Shown: one piece after another, positions 1 to 5,147 of the stretch
Layout: each line of letters starts with the position of its first letter
Numbering within the stretch: the stretch's first letter is position 1
Source of the DNA: Anaerolineales bacterium
Lineage (GTDB): Bacteria; Chloroflexota; Anaerolineae; Anaerolineales; UBA6663
Direction: 5' to 3'
Length of the DNA: 5,147 bases
Assembly (NCBI GenBank): GCA_016789245.1
Contig: JAEURM010000161.1
Span: 1 to 5,147 of the forward strand
Notes under the pieces: generated by a model
What the model was told of the DNA's origin: nothing
The model's database searches: none
The model's input: the letters and a program-made list of their open reading frames with translations, nothing else
Translations under genes and position numbers: made by a program

Positions 1-25
1 TCTGAGTGAGAGTGGGACATTTTGG

Positions 26-100
26 GTGTCAAAGTGTCGGGTGTCGAGCGTCCTGCCGCATAGGCCAGCGAGCTTTCGCTGGCAGAGGCCACTTCGACAC
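26..100 (-). repeat. Palindrome-ended intergenic repeat, copy 1 (3' of ung)
   Basis: On the plus strand it opens with three GTGTC pentamers at 26, 34 and 41 and closes with CACTTCGACAC (90-100), which is a near inverted complement of its opening GTGTCAAAGTG. Positions 26-67 match 787-828 at 38 of 42 bases. Between the ends lies a perfect hairpin: CCAGCGA (65-71), loop GCTT, TCGCTGG (76-82). The element begins five bases beyond the ung stop codon, so it would form part of the ung 3' untranslated region on the minus strand. There is no room for a protein. It looks like a non-autonomous dispersed palindromic or MITE-like repeat, but only two copies are visible here and the family is not one I can name. 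Confidence 0.7.
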
Positions 101-105
101 CGACA

Positions 106-771
106 TTATAGATTTGGAATCTGCCAATCAATCTCCGCTTTCCCAGCGGCGCGGAGGGCGGCGTTGATTTTGCTGAACGGCTTACTGCCGAAAAAACCAT
201 TGCTGGCCGAAAGCGGCGACGGGTGTGCGGATTCAATAATCGTGTGGCGGGTTCGGTCTATAAACACTTTTTTGGCGCGGGCGTAAGCGCCCCACAGCAC
301 AAACACCACTTTATCTTCTTTGGCGTTCACGGCTTGGATTACGGCGTCCGTAAATGTTTCCCAGCCTTTGCCTTTGTGGCTGGTGGCTTGGTGCGCGCGC
401 ACGGTGAGCACCGCGTTGAGCAAGAGAATGCCCTGCTTAGCCCAATGCTCCAGTGAGCCGTGATTGGGCGGTTTAATGCCTAAATCACTCTCCAACTCTT
501 TGAAGATGTTAACGAGGGAGGGCGGTTTATCTACGCCGGGGCGCACGGAAAAACACAAGCCATGTGCTTGGCCGGGGCCGTGGTACGGGTCTTGGCCCAG
601 AATCAGCACTTTCACTTCATCATAGGGCGTGAGGTGCAGAGCGGCAAATTCCTCCGTGGCCAACGGAAATACCTGATGTTTCTTGCGCTCAGCGGCCACA
701 AACGTGCGCAGTTCTTTCCAGTACGGTTTTTCAGTTTCAGCCTGAAGGATTGGGCGCCAACTTGTTTCCAT
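106..771 (-). CDS. ung: Uracil-DNA glycosylase, family 1 (UNG)
   Basis: This enzyme removes uracil from DNA by cleaving the N-glycosidic bond, the first step of base-excision repair of deaminated cytosine or misincorporated dUMP. It is a cytoplasmic, single-domain protein. The 221 residues match the usual 220-230 of bacterial Ung. The water-activating loop GQDPYHG is at residues 59-65 with the catalytic Asp at 61. The uracil-binding Asn is at 119 in LLLNAVLTV, and the DNA-intercalation loop HPSPLSA starts at His183, followed by FFGS at 193-196. All active-site residues I know for the family are present, so it should be active. I start it at the ATG at 771. An in-frame GTG at 786 would add five residues (MIDKT) and abut the upstream repeat. 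Neither start has a clear Shine-Dalgarno, and the ATG gives the normal family N-terminus. It lies 105 bases downstream of pepF on the same strand and may be read from the same transcript. Confidence 0.97.
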   Translation of the reverse strand: METSWRPILQAETEKPYWKELRTFVAAERKKHQVFPLATEEFAALHLTPYDEVKVLILGQDPYHGPGQAHGLCFSVRPGVDKPPSLVNIFKELESDLGIKPPNHGSLEHWAKQGILLLNAVLTVRAHQATSHKGKGWETFTDAVIQAVNAKEDKVVFVLWGAYARAKKVFIDRTRHTIIESAHPSPLSASNGFFGSKPFSKINAALRAAGKAEIDWQIPNL

Positions 772-786
772 AGTTTTATCAATCAC

Positions 787-877
787 GTGTCAAAGTGTCG
801 GGTGTCAAGTATCCTGCCGCAAAGGCCAAGCCGCTATCTTTGGCGAAGCGACACGCGATACATTGACACTTCGACAC
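787..877 (-). repeat. Palindrome-ended intergenic repeat, copy 2 (pepF-ung gap)
   Basis: This is a direct-orientation second copy of the element at 26-100. The GTGTC pentamers are at 787, 795 and 802, the stretch 787-828 matches copy 1 at 38 of 42 bases, and the closing arm CACTTCGACAC is at 867-877. Its middle is about 16 bases longer and differs in sequence, yet it can also fold: GCCAA at 825-829 pairs with TTGGC at 840-844. The closing arm overlaps the last base of the pepF stop codon and the opening arm stops just before ung, so the element fills most of the gap. On the minus strand it supplies TTGACA hexamers (808-803 and 793-788), but no -10 box lies at a suitable distance from either. 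Confidence 0.7.
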
Positions 878-2697
878 TAAATTTCACAGTAACGGTCAAT
901 ACGTTTCTCAATGACTTTCAGACTGCCTTCCCAAAAGGCCGGCGAGCGCACATCAATGCCAAAGCGGCCCGCCAGTTCGGCCACGGAAGCCGCGCCGGTG
1001 TTGGCCAGCAAGTTCTCGTAATCGGCTACAAAGGCCGCGCCGCGTTGCTGGTAAATGGAATACAGCCCCAAGCCAAACAACATGCCAAAGGCGTACGGAT
1101 AGTTATAAAACGAGAGATCCGCCCGATAGTAGTGGGGCTTCCACGTCCACATGTACGCGTGGCGCAAATCGGCCTGCAGGCCTTCGCCGTACGTCTCGGC
1201 CTGCGCGCGGAGCATAATTTCGCAAAAATCCTCTGCCGAAAGTTCAGCCTGGGCGCGCCGCTCAAACACTTCTTGCTCAAACAAAAAGCGGGAGGTGATA
1301 TCCACCATAATTTGCGTGGTGCCAATGAGATACGTTTCTAAAATAGAAAGCTCTTCTTGCGTGGAAGTGGCTTTAGCCAGCGCGGCGTCCGTGATGATGG
1401 TTTCACAAAAAATAGAAGCCGTCTCGGCCAACGTCATCGGTGAATTGGCGTTGAGCAGAGTTTTATCCGCCGCATAAAAACAGTAGCTATGGAAGCCGTG
1501 GCCCAATTCATGCGCCAACGTGGAAACGGAATCAAATGAACCATCATAGTTCATTAGGATGCGCGATTCTTTCTTGGCGGGGATGCCCATGCAAAATGCG
1601 CCGCCACGTTTGCCGGAGCGCGGCTCGGCATCTATCCAGTGTTGGGTAAAGGCTTGCCGCGCAAACTCCGCCAGCGTGGGGCTAAAGGTGCCAAACTGTT
1701 CCACCACAAATTGCTCGGCTTCCGCAAACGTAAAATGCCGCTCACTGTGTGAAACTGGCGCCAACAAGTCATACCACGCCAGTGCTGGTTGGCCCAGCCG
1801 CTTGGCTTTGTGCTTGAGGTAACGGCGGAACGCTGGGAAAGAATGGCGCATGGCCGTGAGCATGGCATCCAATGTTTCACGGTCAATGCGGGATTCAATC
1901 AACGAAGGTTGCAAAGCATCACTGTAGCCACGTTTGCGATTAAGCGTGATGACGGCCCCTTTGACGCCGTTCATGGCGGCGGCCAGCGGCTCCTTCACGG
2001 CTTCCAGCGCGGCCAGTTCCGCTTCATACGCGCGGCGGCGCACTTCAGGGTCAGCATCATGGTAGAGGTTGTGAAGCGCCGGTAGAGGCAATTGCTCCGT
2101 TTGGCCGTTGCGCTCAAACGGCACTAACATTTGGGAGCAGACGGTGCCTTGCAGTTTGCTCCACGCTTGCACGCCGCTCACACTCAATTCTGCGGCCAAA
2201 CTTTCTTCCGCTTGGCTCATTAGGTAACGGCTTAACTCGGCGGTTTCTTTCAAGAAGAAGGCGTGCTCCCGCGCCACGCCGGGTTGCTCTAGCGCGGCGG
2301 GCAGGTGCGCGGCCACGCCCCTCAGCCAACCCTGAAAGCGCGTAAAGAGTTGTTCCAGCCGCACGCCAAACATTTGAAATTGCGAGAACATTTTTTTAGC
2401 TGGCGCATTGAATGAATCGGTGGTGACAAAAGACCACAAGTAGGCGCGCACGGTGAAAGCTTGCTCATACAGGGCGTTGAAACGTTCCAGCGCGCCGTTG
2501 AGGGAAGCCGTTAACGTGGCCGGAGTAAGCGTAGCGGCGGCGCTCTGTTCGCCAATGCCGTTGGCCGTAAAGTACGCTTCCAGTTCATTTAGCCGCTCAG
2601 TAATTTGCGCCAGCGCCTGAGCCAATTCTGGTGCGTCAAGGCTTGGGTAAACGTTGGAAAGATCCCAGTGTGGAAGAGCATCAGTTTGAGAAGCCAT
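877..2697 (-). CDS. pepF: Oligoendopeptidase F, M3 family zinc metallopeptidase
   Basis: This is a zinc endopeptidase of family M3B that cleaves short peptides internally. It probably acts in the cytoplasm, since no signal peptide is visible, and would finish the breakdown of peptides released by proteases or imported. The 606 residues fit the pepF/M3 group. The N-terminus has the typical WDLSNVYPSL (11-20), followed by the helical M3 N-terminal region (about 110-190) and the peptidase domain (about 210-590). The zinc site is HELGH at 396-400 with catalytic Glu397, and the third ligand is Glu425 in MTLAETASIF. The substrate-binding tyrosine region FYNYPYAFG is at 530-538. All these elements are intact. 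The ATG at 2697 is the natural start, but I see no Shine-Dalgarno in the AT-rich leader. The gene is 68 bases downstream of the DUF4230 gene and 105 upstream of ung, all on one strand. The exact peptide substrate cannot be told from sequence. Confidence 0.96.
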   Translation of the reverse strand: MASQTDALPHWDLSNVYPSLDAPELAQALAQITERLNELEAYFTANGIGEQSAAATLTPATLTASLNGALERFNALYEQAFTVRAYLWSFVTTDSFNAPAKKMFSQFQMFGVRLEQLFTRFQGWLRGVAAHLPAALEQPGVAREHAFFLKETAELSRYLMSQAEESLAAELSVSGVQAWSKLQGTVCSQMLVPFERNGQTEQLPLPALHNLYHDADPEVRRRAYEAELAALEAVKEPLAAAMNGVKGAVITLNRKRGYSDALQPSLIESRIDRETLDAMLTAMRHSFPAFRRYLKHKAKRLGQPALAWYDLLAPVSHSERHFTFAEAEQFVVEQFGTFSPTLAEFARQAFTQHWIDAEPRSGKRGGAFCMGIPAKKESRILMNYDGSFDSVSTLAHELGHGFHSYCFYAADKTLLNANSPMTLAETASIFCETIITDAALAKATSTQEELSILETYLIGTTQIMVDITSRFLFEQEVFERRAQAELSAEDFCEIMLRAQAETYGEGLQADLRHAYMWTWKPHYYRADLSFYNYPYAFGMLFGLGLYSIYQQRGAAFVADYENLLANTGAASVAELAGRFGIDVRSPAFWEGSLKVIEKRIDRYCEI

Positions 2698-2709
2698 ATA
2701 AGTTTAGCA

Positions 2710-2739
2710 ACGAATTGGCACGAATGAACACGAACAAAA
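2710..2739. repeat. Degenerate 10-base tandem repeat (ACGAAT series)
   Basis: Three consecutive 10-base units read ACGAATTGGC, ACGAATGAAC and ACGAACAAAA, so an ACGAA core recurs at 2710, 2720 and 2730, about once per helical turn. The array fills nearly half of the gap between the DUF4230 stop and the pepF start. It is short and degenerate, so it could be slippage debris, a dispersed intergenic repeat, or a phased protein-binding site. The sequence does not decide between these. Confidence 0.45.
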
Positions 2740-2765
2740 TGTGTCAGCTCATGGGGATTTCGTGG

Positions 2766-3431
2766 CTACGGCGTTGGGGTGGCAGTAACAATATAAACGT
2801 CAGTGAAGTTAAGCGTCCGTAGTAAACGGTCAATCACGTTGTTGGCGTTGGATTGCGCCAAGTTGAGGATGCCATCTTCTAGCGCACCTTGCCGGAGTTG
2901 GTCTTCGGCGGCTTGGCGGGCCACGCTTTCTAAGTTGATATCGCCTTTGGTAAACAGGCCAGTTTGCCGGTCATACACGTAAGATTTTTCGTTGTTGAGG
3001 CTGGAGACAAAAACTTCGGCGGCGGGCAAAATCACCGTAACACGGCCATCCGCGTCAACATTCACATCATTCGGTTGCAGTTTGCTCAAATCCACACCGG
3101 CAATTACCTCGCCGTGCGCCACAAATAACAGCTTATCGCCAAACAACGCCCCCAACGCGCCCTGCCCGCTTTCCGCCGCAATCACTTTCTCTAGTGTGTA
3201 TTGCGCCGTTTCTAGCCGCGCCAAGGATTGAATCTGCCGCACTACAGTGGCACCGTTAGGGTAAATAGTGGGCGTGGGGTTGAAGAATTGTTGCACCTGG
3301 GTGGCCACGCTCGCGGAGGGCGCTACGGCCTGCTGGGAGGCCTCGCGCAAGGCATTGACGATGCCCCAGCCCGTGAAAGCCGCAATCACCAGTAAACCTA
3401 TCACCAGAAGGTTGCCGTAAGATTTGGACAT
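2766..3431 (-). CDS. Membrane-anchored DUF4230 family protein
   Basis: This 221-residue protein has no known biochemical function. A single hydrophobic segment at about residues 8-27 follows a short MSKSYGN head and would anchor it in the membrane with the rest outside. There is no lipobox cysteine. After a spacer with NPTPTIYP (51-58) comes a DUF4230-like domain (about 62-217). Family-like features are ARLETAQYTLEKVI (71-84), a GEVIAGVDLSKL strand (107-118), the VTVILPAAEV segment (131-140), a YVYDRQTGLF turn (151-160), and a long C-terminal helical part rich in Ala, Gln and Asn (about 168-203) ending in a FTDVYIVTAT strand. It closes with a TPTP tail. The assignment comes from remembered family patterns rather than a profile search. 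It is the first gene of a minus-strand run with pepF and ung. A TATAAT hexamer lies seven bases before the ATG with no Shine-Dalgarno between them. A role linked to the peptidase is possible but unsupported. Confidence 0.82.
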   Translation of the reverse strand: MSKSYGNLLVIGLLVIAAFTGWGIVNALREASQQAVAPSASVATQVQQFFNPTPTIYPNGATVVRQIQSLARLETAQYTLEKVIAAESGQGALGALFGDKLLFVAHGEVIAGVDLSKLQPNDVNVDADGRVTVILPAAEVFVSSLNNEKSYVYDRQTGLFTKGDINLESVARQAAEDQLRQGALEDGILNLAQSNANNVIDRLLRTLNFTDVYIVTATPTP

Positions 3432-3438
3432 AGACGCG

Positions 3439-3444
3439 ATTATA
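3439..3444 (-). promoter_or_regulatory. Perfect -10 box (TATAAT) for the DUF4230 gene
   Basis: The minus strand reads TATAAT here, a perfect sigma-70 -10 hexamer, with seven bases between it and the ATG at 3431. Transcription would start at or next to the start codon. No good TTGACA lies 16-18 bases upstream. The base before the spacer fits half of an extended -10 (GGT instead of TGN). The site is plausible because it lies in the only divergent gap of the window, but it rests on one hexamer. Confidence 0.45.
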
Positions 3445-3583
3445 ACCCTGCCCCTGCTTGCGTGCCTGCTTCTGCCCCGTTACCATCAGCATACGTGAGC
3501 TAAAAAGTTAGATTAAGGTTTAGGGTGGGCGTAAAAATGGATGATATAGATGAAAAAAGATAGAACGGAGATTGATTTTGCTT

Positions 3584-3641
3584 GCCGGCTTTCGTGCCGC
3601 GAGCCAATTCGCAATAGCCGGCGTCGGTTTCAACCGGTGCC
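3584..3641 (+). other. Two overlapping stem-loops in the leader of the DUF503 gene
   Basis: GCCGGCT (3584-3590) is the exact inverted complement of AGCCGGC (3616-3622), with a smaller GCGA/TCGC stem (3599-3602 and 3609-3612) inside the loop. A second hairpin pairs 3620-3628 with 3633-3641 around a TTCA loop, giving nine pairs of which two are G-U. The two structures share bases 3620-3622, so they compete for them. The second ends nine bases before the ATG. The rest of the divergent gap, 3432-3583, is AT-rich toward its right side and holds no gene I can support and no convincing plus-strand promoter. Confidence 0.4.
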
Positions 3642-3650
3642 ACACAGTCA

Positions 3651-3938
3651 ATGATTATCGCCGCGTGTCAGATTCAATTAGGTTTACCGGGCTGTAGTTC
3701 GCTCAAAGAGAAGCGCGGGCGGCTGAAGCCGGTGTTGGCCCGCCTGCCCAAAGAATTTAATGTGGCGGTGGCGGAGGTGGGCCACCATGATGTGTGGCAA
3801 TCTGCCGCCATTGCCGCCGTCACCGTGGTGCATGAAGATGCCGGCCACGCGCACAGCCAGCTCACCGCCCTGCTCGGCTTTTTGGAGCGGCATTTTCCAG
3901 ATGTGGAGGTAGTAGATGCACACATTGAACTCCGCTGA
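3651..3938 (+). CDS. ylxP: DUF503 (YlxP-like) small conserved protein
   Basis: This 95-residue protein belongs to the DUF503 family, whose Bacillus member YlxP is encoded between infB and rbfA and is therefore suspected of a ribosome- or RNA-related role. No reaction is established. Family hallmarks are visible: an opening strand MIIAACQIQLGLPG (1-14), the signature SLKEKR (17-22), NVAVAEV followed by GHHDVWQ (37-50), and a central hydrophobic strand AAIAAVTVVHED (52-63). It ends in an amphipathic helix and a strand EVVDAHIEL (86-94). The length matches the family average of about 90-95. There is no signal peptide. The ATG at 3651 is the only start that gives the family N-terminus, yet it has no Shine-Dalgarno and is preceded by a hairpin. 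No nusA, infB or rbfA gene is adjacent here, unlike the classical context. Confidence 0.9.
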   Translation: MIIAACQIQLGLPGCSSLKEKRGRLKPVLARLPKEFNVAVAEVGHHDVWQSAAIAAVTVVHEDAGHAHSQLTALLGFLERHFPDVEVVDAHIELR

Positions 3939-3952
3939 GGGAGAAATCTTGA

Positions 3953-3982
3953 GTAGGCATGCTGAGCCTGTCGAAGCATGCC
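3953..3982 (+). repeat. REP-like hairpin with GTAG head
   Basis: GGCATGC (3956-3962) pairs exactly with GCATGCC (3976-3982) around a 13-base loop holding TGAGCCTGTCGAA. It is preceded by GTAG (3953-3956), the tetranucleotide that heads many REP elements mobilised by RAYT transposases. It starts 14 bases after the DUF503 stop. It has no following T-tract, so it is not a standard terminator. Assignment to REP is inference from structure only. Confidence 0.55.
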
Positions 3983-3988
3983 GAACTA

Positions 3989-4028
3989 AACCAGTTTCGC
4001 ACCCTTCGACAAGCTCAGGGTGCTGGTT
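3989..4028 (-). repeat. Second REP-like hairpin, inverted relative to the first
   Basis: GCACCCT (3999-4005) pairs with AGGGTGC (4017-4023). The stem continues as AACCA (3989-3993) with TGGTT (4024-4028), leaving a five-base bulge. The core CTTCGACAAGCTCA (4004-4017) is the inverted complement of TGAGCCTGTCGAAG in the first hairpin (3963-3976) at 13 of 14 bases, so the two form a head-to-head pair like a BIME. It ends 24 bases before the lipoprotein ATG. Confidence 0.6.
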
Positions 4029-4038
4029 CAAAAATAAA

Positions 4039-4045
4039 AAGGGGA
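4039..4045 (+). promoter_or_regulatory. Ribosome binding site of the FecR/LysM lipoprotein gene
   Basis: AAGGGGA stands seven bases before the ATG at 4053. It is the only purine-rich Shine-Dalgarno-like site at a proper distance from any start in the window, and it fixes that start. It lies in an A-rich stretch just after the second hairpin repeat. Confidence 0.6.
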
Positions 4046-4052
4046 AACCACC

Positions 4053-5147
4053 ATGCTAAAACACAAATCACTTCTCTTTAGTTGGTTGATTGTGGCGCTC
4101 ATCTTAAGTGCGTGCGCAGAACCAACCGCCGTGCCCACTGCTGTGCCGCCCAGCGAGACGCCTGACCCGCGCTCCGGCGTGGTGGCCGATTTTACTGGCC
4201 CGGTGCAGGGCCGGCGCGTAAACGCCGAGGCGTTGAGTGACGTAAATATTGGCTTCCGCATTTTGGAGACGGGCGAAGTGCGCACCGGTGAAAGTGCCCG
4301 CGCACGGCTAGATTTAAGTGATGGGGCCATTGTGCGGCTAGCTTCCAACACGCAGTCCGTTTTAGAAAACGCCCAGCCCGATGAATTTGGCTTTGTGCTA
4401 GCGGAGATGCAACTGCTGTTGGGCAAAATTTGGATTAGCCTAACCGGCGGCGAAGCGCAGATTGAAACGCCGCTCGGCGTGGCTACAGTGCGCGGCTCTT
4501 TTGGGATTGTGGCCTATGACCCCGCCGTGAACGTGATGCGGTTTGATTGCTTTGAAGGCACGTGCACCGTCACCAGCCCCGTGTTCAATGGGCAGATTAA
4601 CCCGATGGAGCGCGTGGTGCTGAACCAAAACAACTTCTTGCGCCAACCTATTCCACCGGAAGAAGTGCAACAGTTTATTCAAGATAATCCGGAAAGTGCG
4701 CGGCTGGTGGCCACGCTCACCGCTCTGCCGCCTTTAGCGCCTACTTTTACGCCCACGCTAGAAGCTACGCCAACAGAAACCGCTACGGCGGTAGCGCCAG
4801 TTGCGGCCACAGCTACATTAGTGCTTCCCACCGCAACGGGCACGCCCACTTTTACGCCGTTGCCACCCACATTAACTTTCACACCGGCGTTTACTATTTT
4901 GGGCCAACACACCGTGCGCGGCGGCGAGACGCTGTTCTGCATTGGGCGCGGCTACGGCGTGTTACCTTCCGCTATTGCGGCGGCCAACGGTTTTGCGCCT
5001 TCCACCGCACTGCGCACTAACCAAGTGCTCAATATCCCCGCCGTGCAATGGACGAACATCAGTGCCGGGCCATCCTGCCTCACACAATTCCGGTCCCCGT
5101 ATCCGGGCTTGCCGCCGGGCGGTGGCATTACGCCCACTACACCGGCC
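4053..5147 (+). CDS. FecR-domain and LysM-containing surface lipoprotein (3' end missing)
   Basis: 365 residues are read without a stop, and the frame is still open at the right edge. Residues 1-20 form a lipoprotein signal (basic MLKHK, hydrophobic LLFSWLIVALI) ending in the lipobox LSAC, so Cys21 should be lipid-modified and the protein held on the outer face of the membrane. A Pro-rich spacer leads to a FecR-like beta domain (about 45-200), with LETGEVRTGESARARLDLSDG (71-91) and IETPLGVATVRGSFGIV (137-153) matching the family's typical repeats. Cys166 and Cys171 sit close together. A Thr/Pro/Ala linker (about 223-282) is followed by a LysM module (about 286-330: HTVRGGETLFCIGRGYGV, then NQVLNIPA) that would bind peptidoglycan or similar glycans. 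Cys296 and Cys342 may form a disulfide. A second Pro/Gly/Thr-rich stretch starts at 349, suggesting more domains beyond. No FecI-type sigma factor is next to it, so a signalling role is not implied. The ligand is unknown. Confidence 0.88.
   Translation, partial: MLKHKSLLFSWLIVALILSACAEPTAVPTAVPPSETPDPRSGVVADFTGPVQGRRVNAEALSDVNIGFRILETGEVRTGESARARLDLSDGAIVRLASNTQSVLENAQPDEFGFVLAEMQLLLGKIWISLTGGEAQIETPLGVATVRGSFGIVAYDPAVNVMRFDCFEGTCTVTSPVFNGQINPMERVVLNQNNFLRQPIPPEEVQQFIQDNPESARLVATLTALPPLAPTFTPTLEATPTETATAVAPVAATATLVLPTATGTPTFTPLPPTLTFTPAFTILGQHTVRGGETLFCIGRGYGVLPSAIAAANGFAPSTALRTNQVLNIPAVQWTNISAGPSCLTQFRSPYPGLPPGGGITPTTPA

Noticed and set aside
65..82. Perfect seven-base-pair hairpin after ung as an intrinsic terminator
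   Set aside because: The minus strand continues with CCTATGCGG, so there is no T-tract after the stem. It is better explained as part of the repeat.
788..808. TTGACA hexamers on the minus strand as -35 boxes for an ung promoter
   Set aside because: At 16-18 bases downstream of each TTGACA there is no sequence resembling TATAAT. The only AT-rich candidate, GATAAA at 780-775, is at the wrong distance from both.
26..877. The two repeated elements as CRISPR repeats
   Set aside because: There are only two copies, about 760 bases apart with a full gene between them, and no regular spacers or cas genes.
562..1341. Long plus-strand open frame (259 codons) across the end of ung and pepF
   Set aside because: It lies antisense to two genes with intact catalytic motifs and has no family-like sequence, so it is a shadow of their codon bias.
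3578..3697. Short plus-strand reading frame from TTG with an ACGGAG seven bases upstream, overlapping the start of the DUF503 gene
   Set aside because: It is 39 codons, uses a rare start, has no recognisable motif and ends inside DUF503 in another frame. A chance frame is the simpler explanation.
3989..4040. Second hairpin plus the following A-rich run as a terminator for the DUF503 gene
   Set aside because: On the plus strand the stem is followed by A's rather than T's, and on the minus strand the stem is followed by mixed sequence.
4028..5137. Several minus-strand open frames opposite the lipoprotein gene
   Set aside because: The plus frame has a lipobox, FecR-like and LysM features and a ribosome binding site. 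The Val/Gly-rich antisense frames mirror its Thr/Pro linker.

Overview
The window reads as a chromosomal fragment from a bacterium of the Chloroflexota (Anaerolineae-like). This is inference. It rests on Thr-Pro-rich linkers and tails written as TPT/ATPTP repeats, a secreted FecR-plus-LysM lipoprotein with a cysteine-bearing LysM module, a DUF4230 membrane-anchored protein, moderately GC-rich coding sequence, and several small palindromic intergenic repeats. No gene here is a decisive taxonomic marker.

Layout, left to right. On the minus strand three genes run leftward in the order DUF4230 protein (3431-2766), M3-family oligoendopeptidase F (2697-877) and family-1 uracil-DNA glycosylase (771-106). 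They are co-directional with gaps of 68 and 105 bases, so they could be co-transcribed, although the gaps hold repeats. A 219-base divergent intergenic region (3432-3650) separates them from two plus-strand genes. These are a small DUF503/YlxP-like protein (3651-3938) and, after a 114-base gap with two hairpin repeats, a FecR-domain/LysM lipoprotein (4053 onward) that runs off the right edge. The gene content is mostly housekeeping or cell-surface: base-excision DNA repair, peptide breakdown, an envelope-anchored protein of unknown role, a probable RNA- or ribosome-linked small protein, and an exported surface protein. Nothing suggests a single pathway shared by all five.

The less ordinary part is the non-coding DNA. 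A GTGTC-rich element with inverted ends occurs twice in direct orientation, bracketing ung, and each copy sits at the 3' end of a minus-strand gene. A pair of REP-like hairpins lies before the lipoprotein gene, and a 10-base-period repeat lies before pepF. The first two repeat types share the octamer CTTCGACA/TGTCGAAG. Four of the five genes have no visible Shine-Dalgarno sequence, and the DUF4230 gene has a perfect TATAAT so close to its ATG that a leaderless transcript is plausible. I see no CRISPR array, tRNA, rRNA, transposase gene or convincing undescribed multi-gene system.
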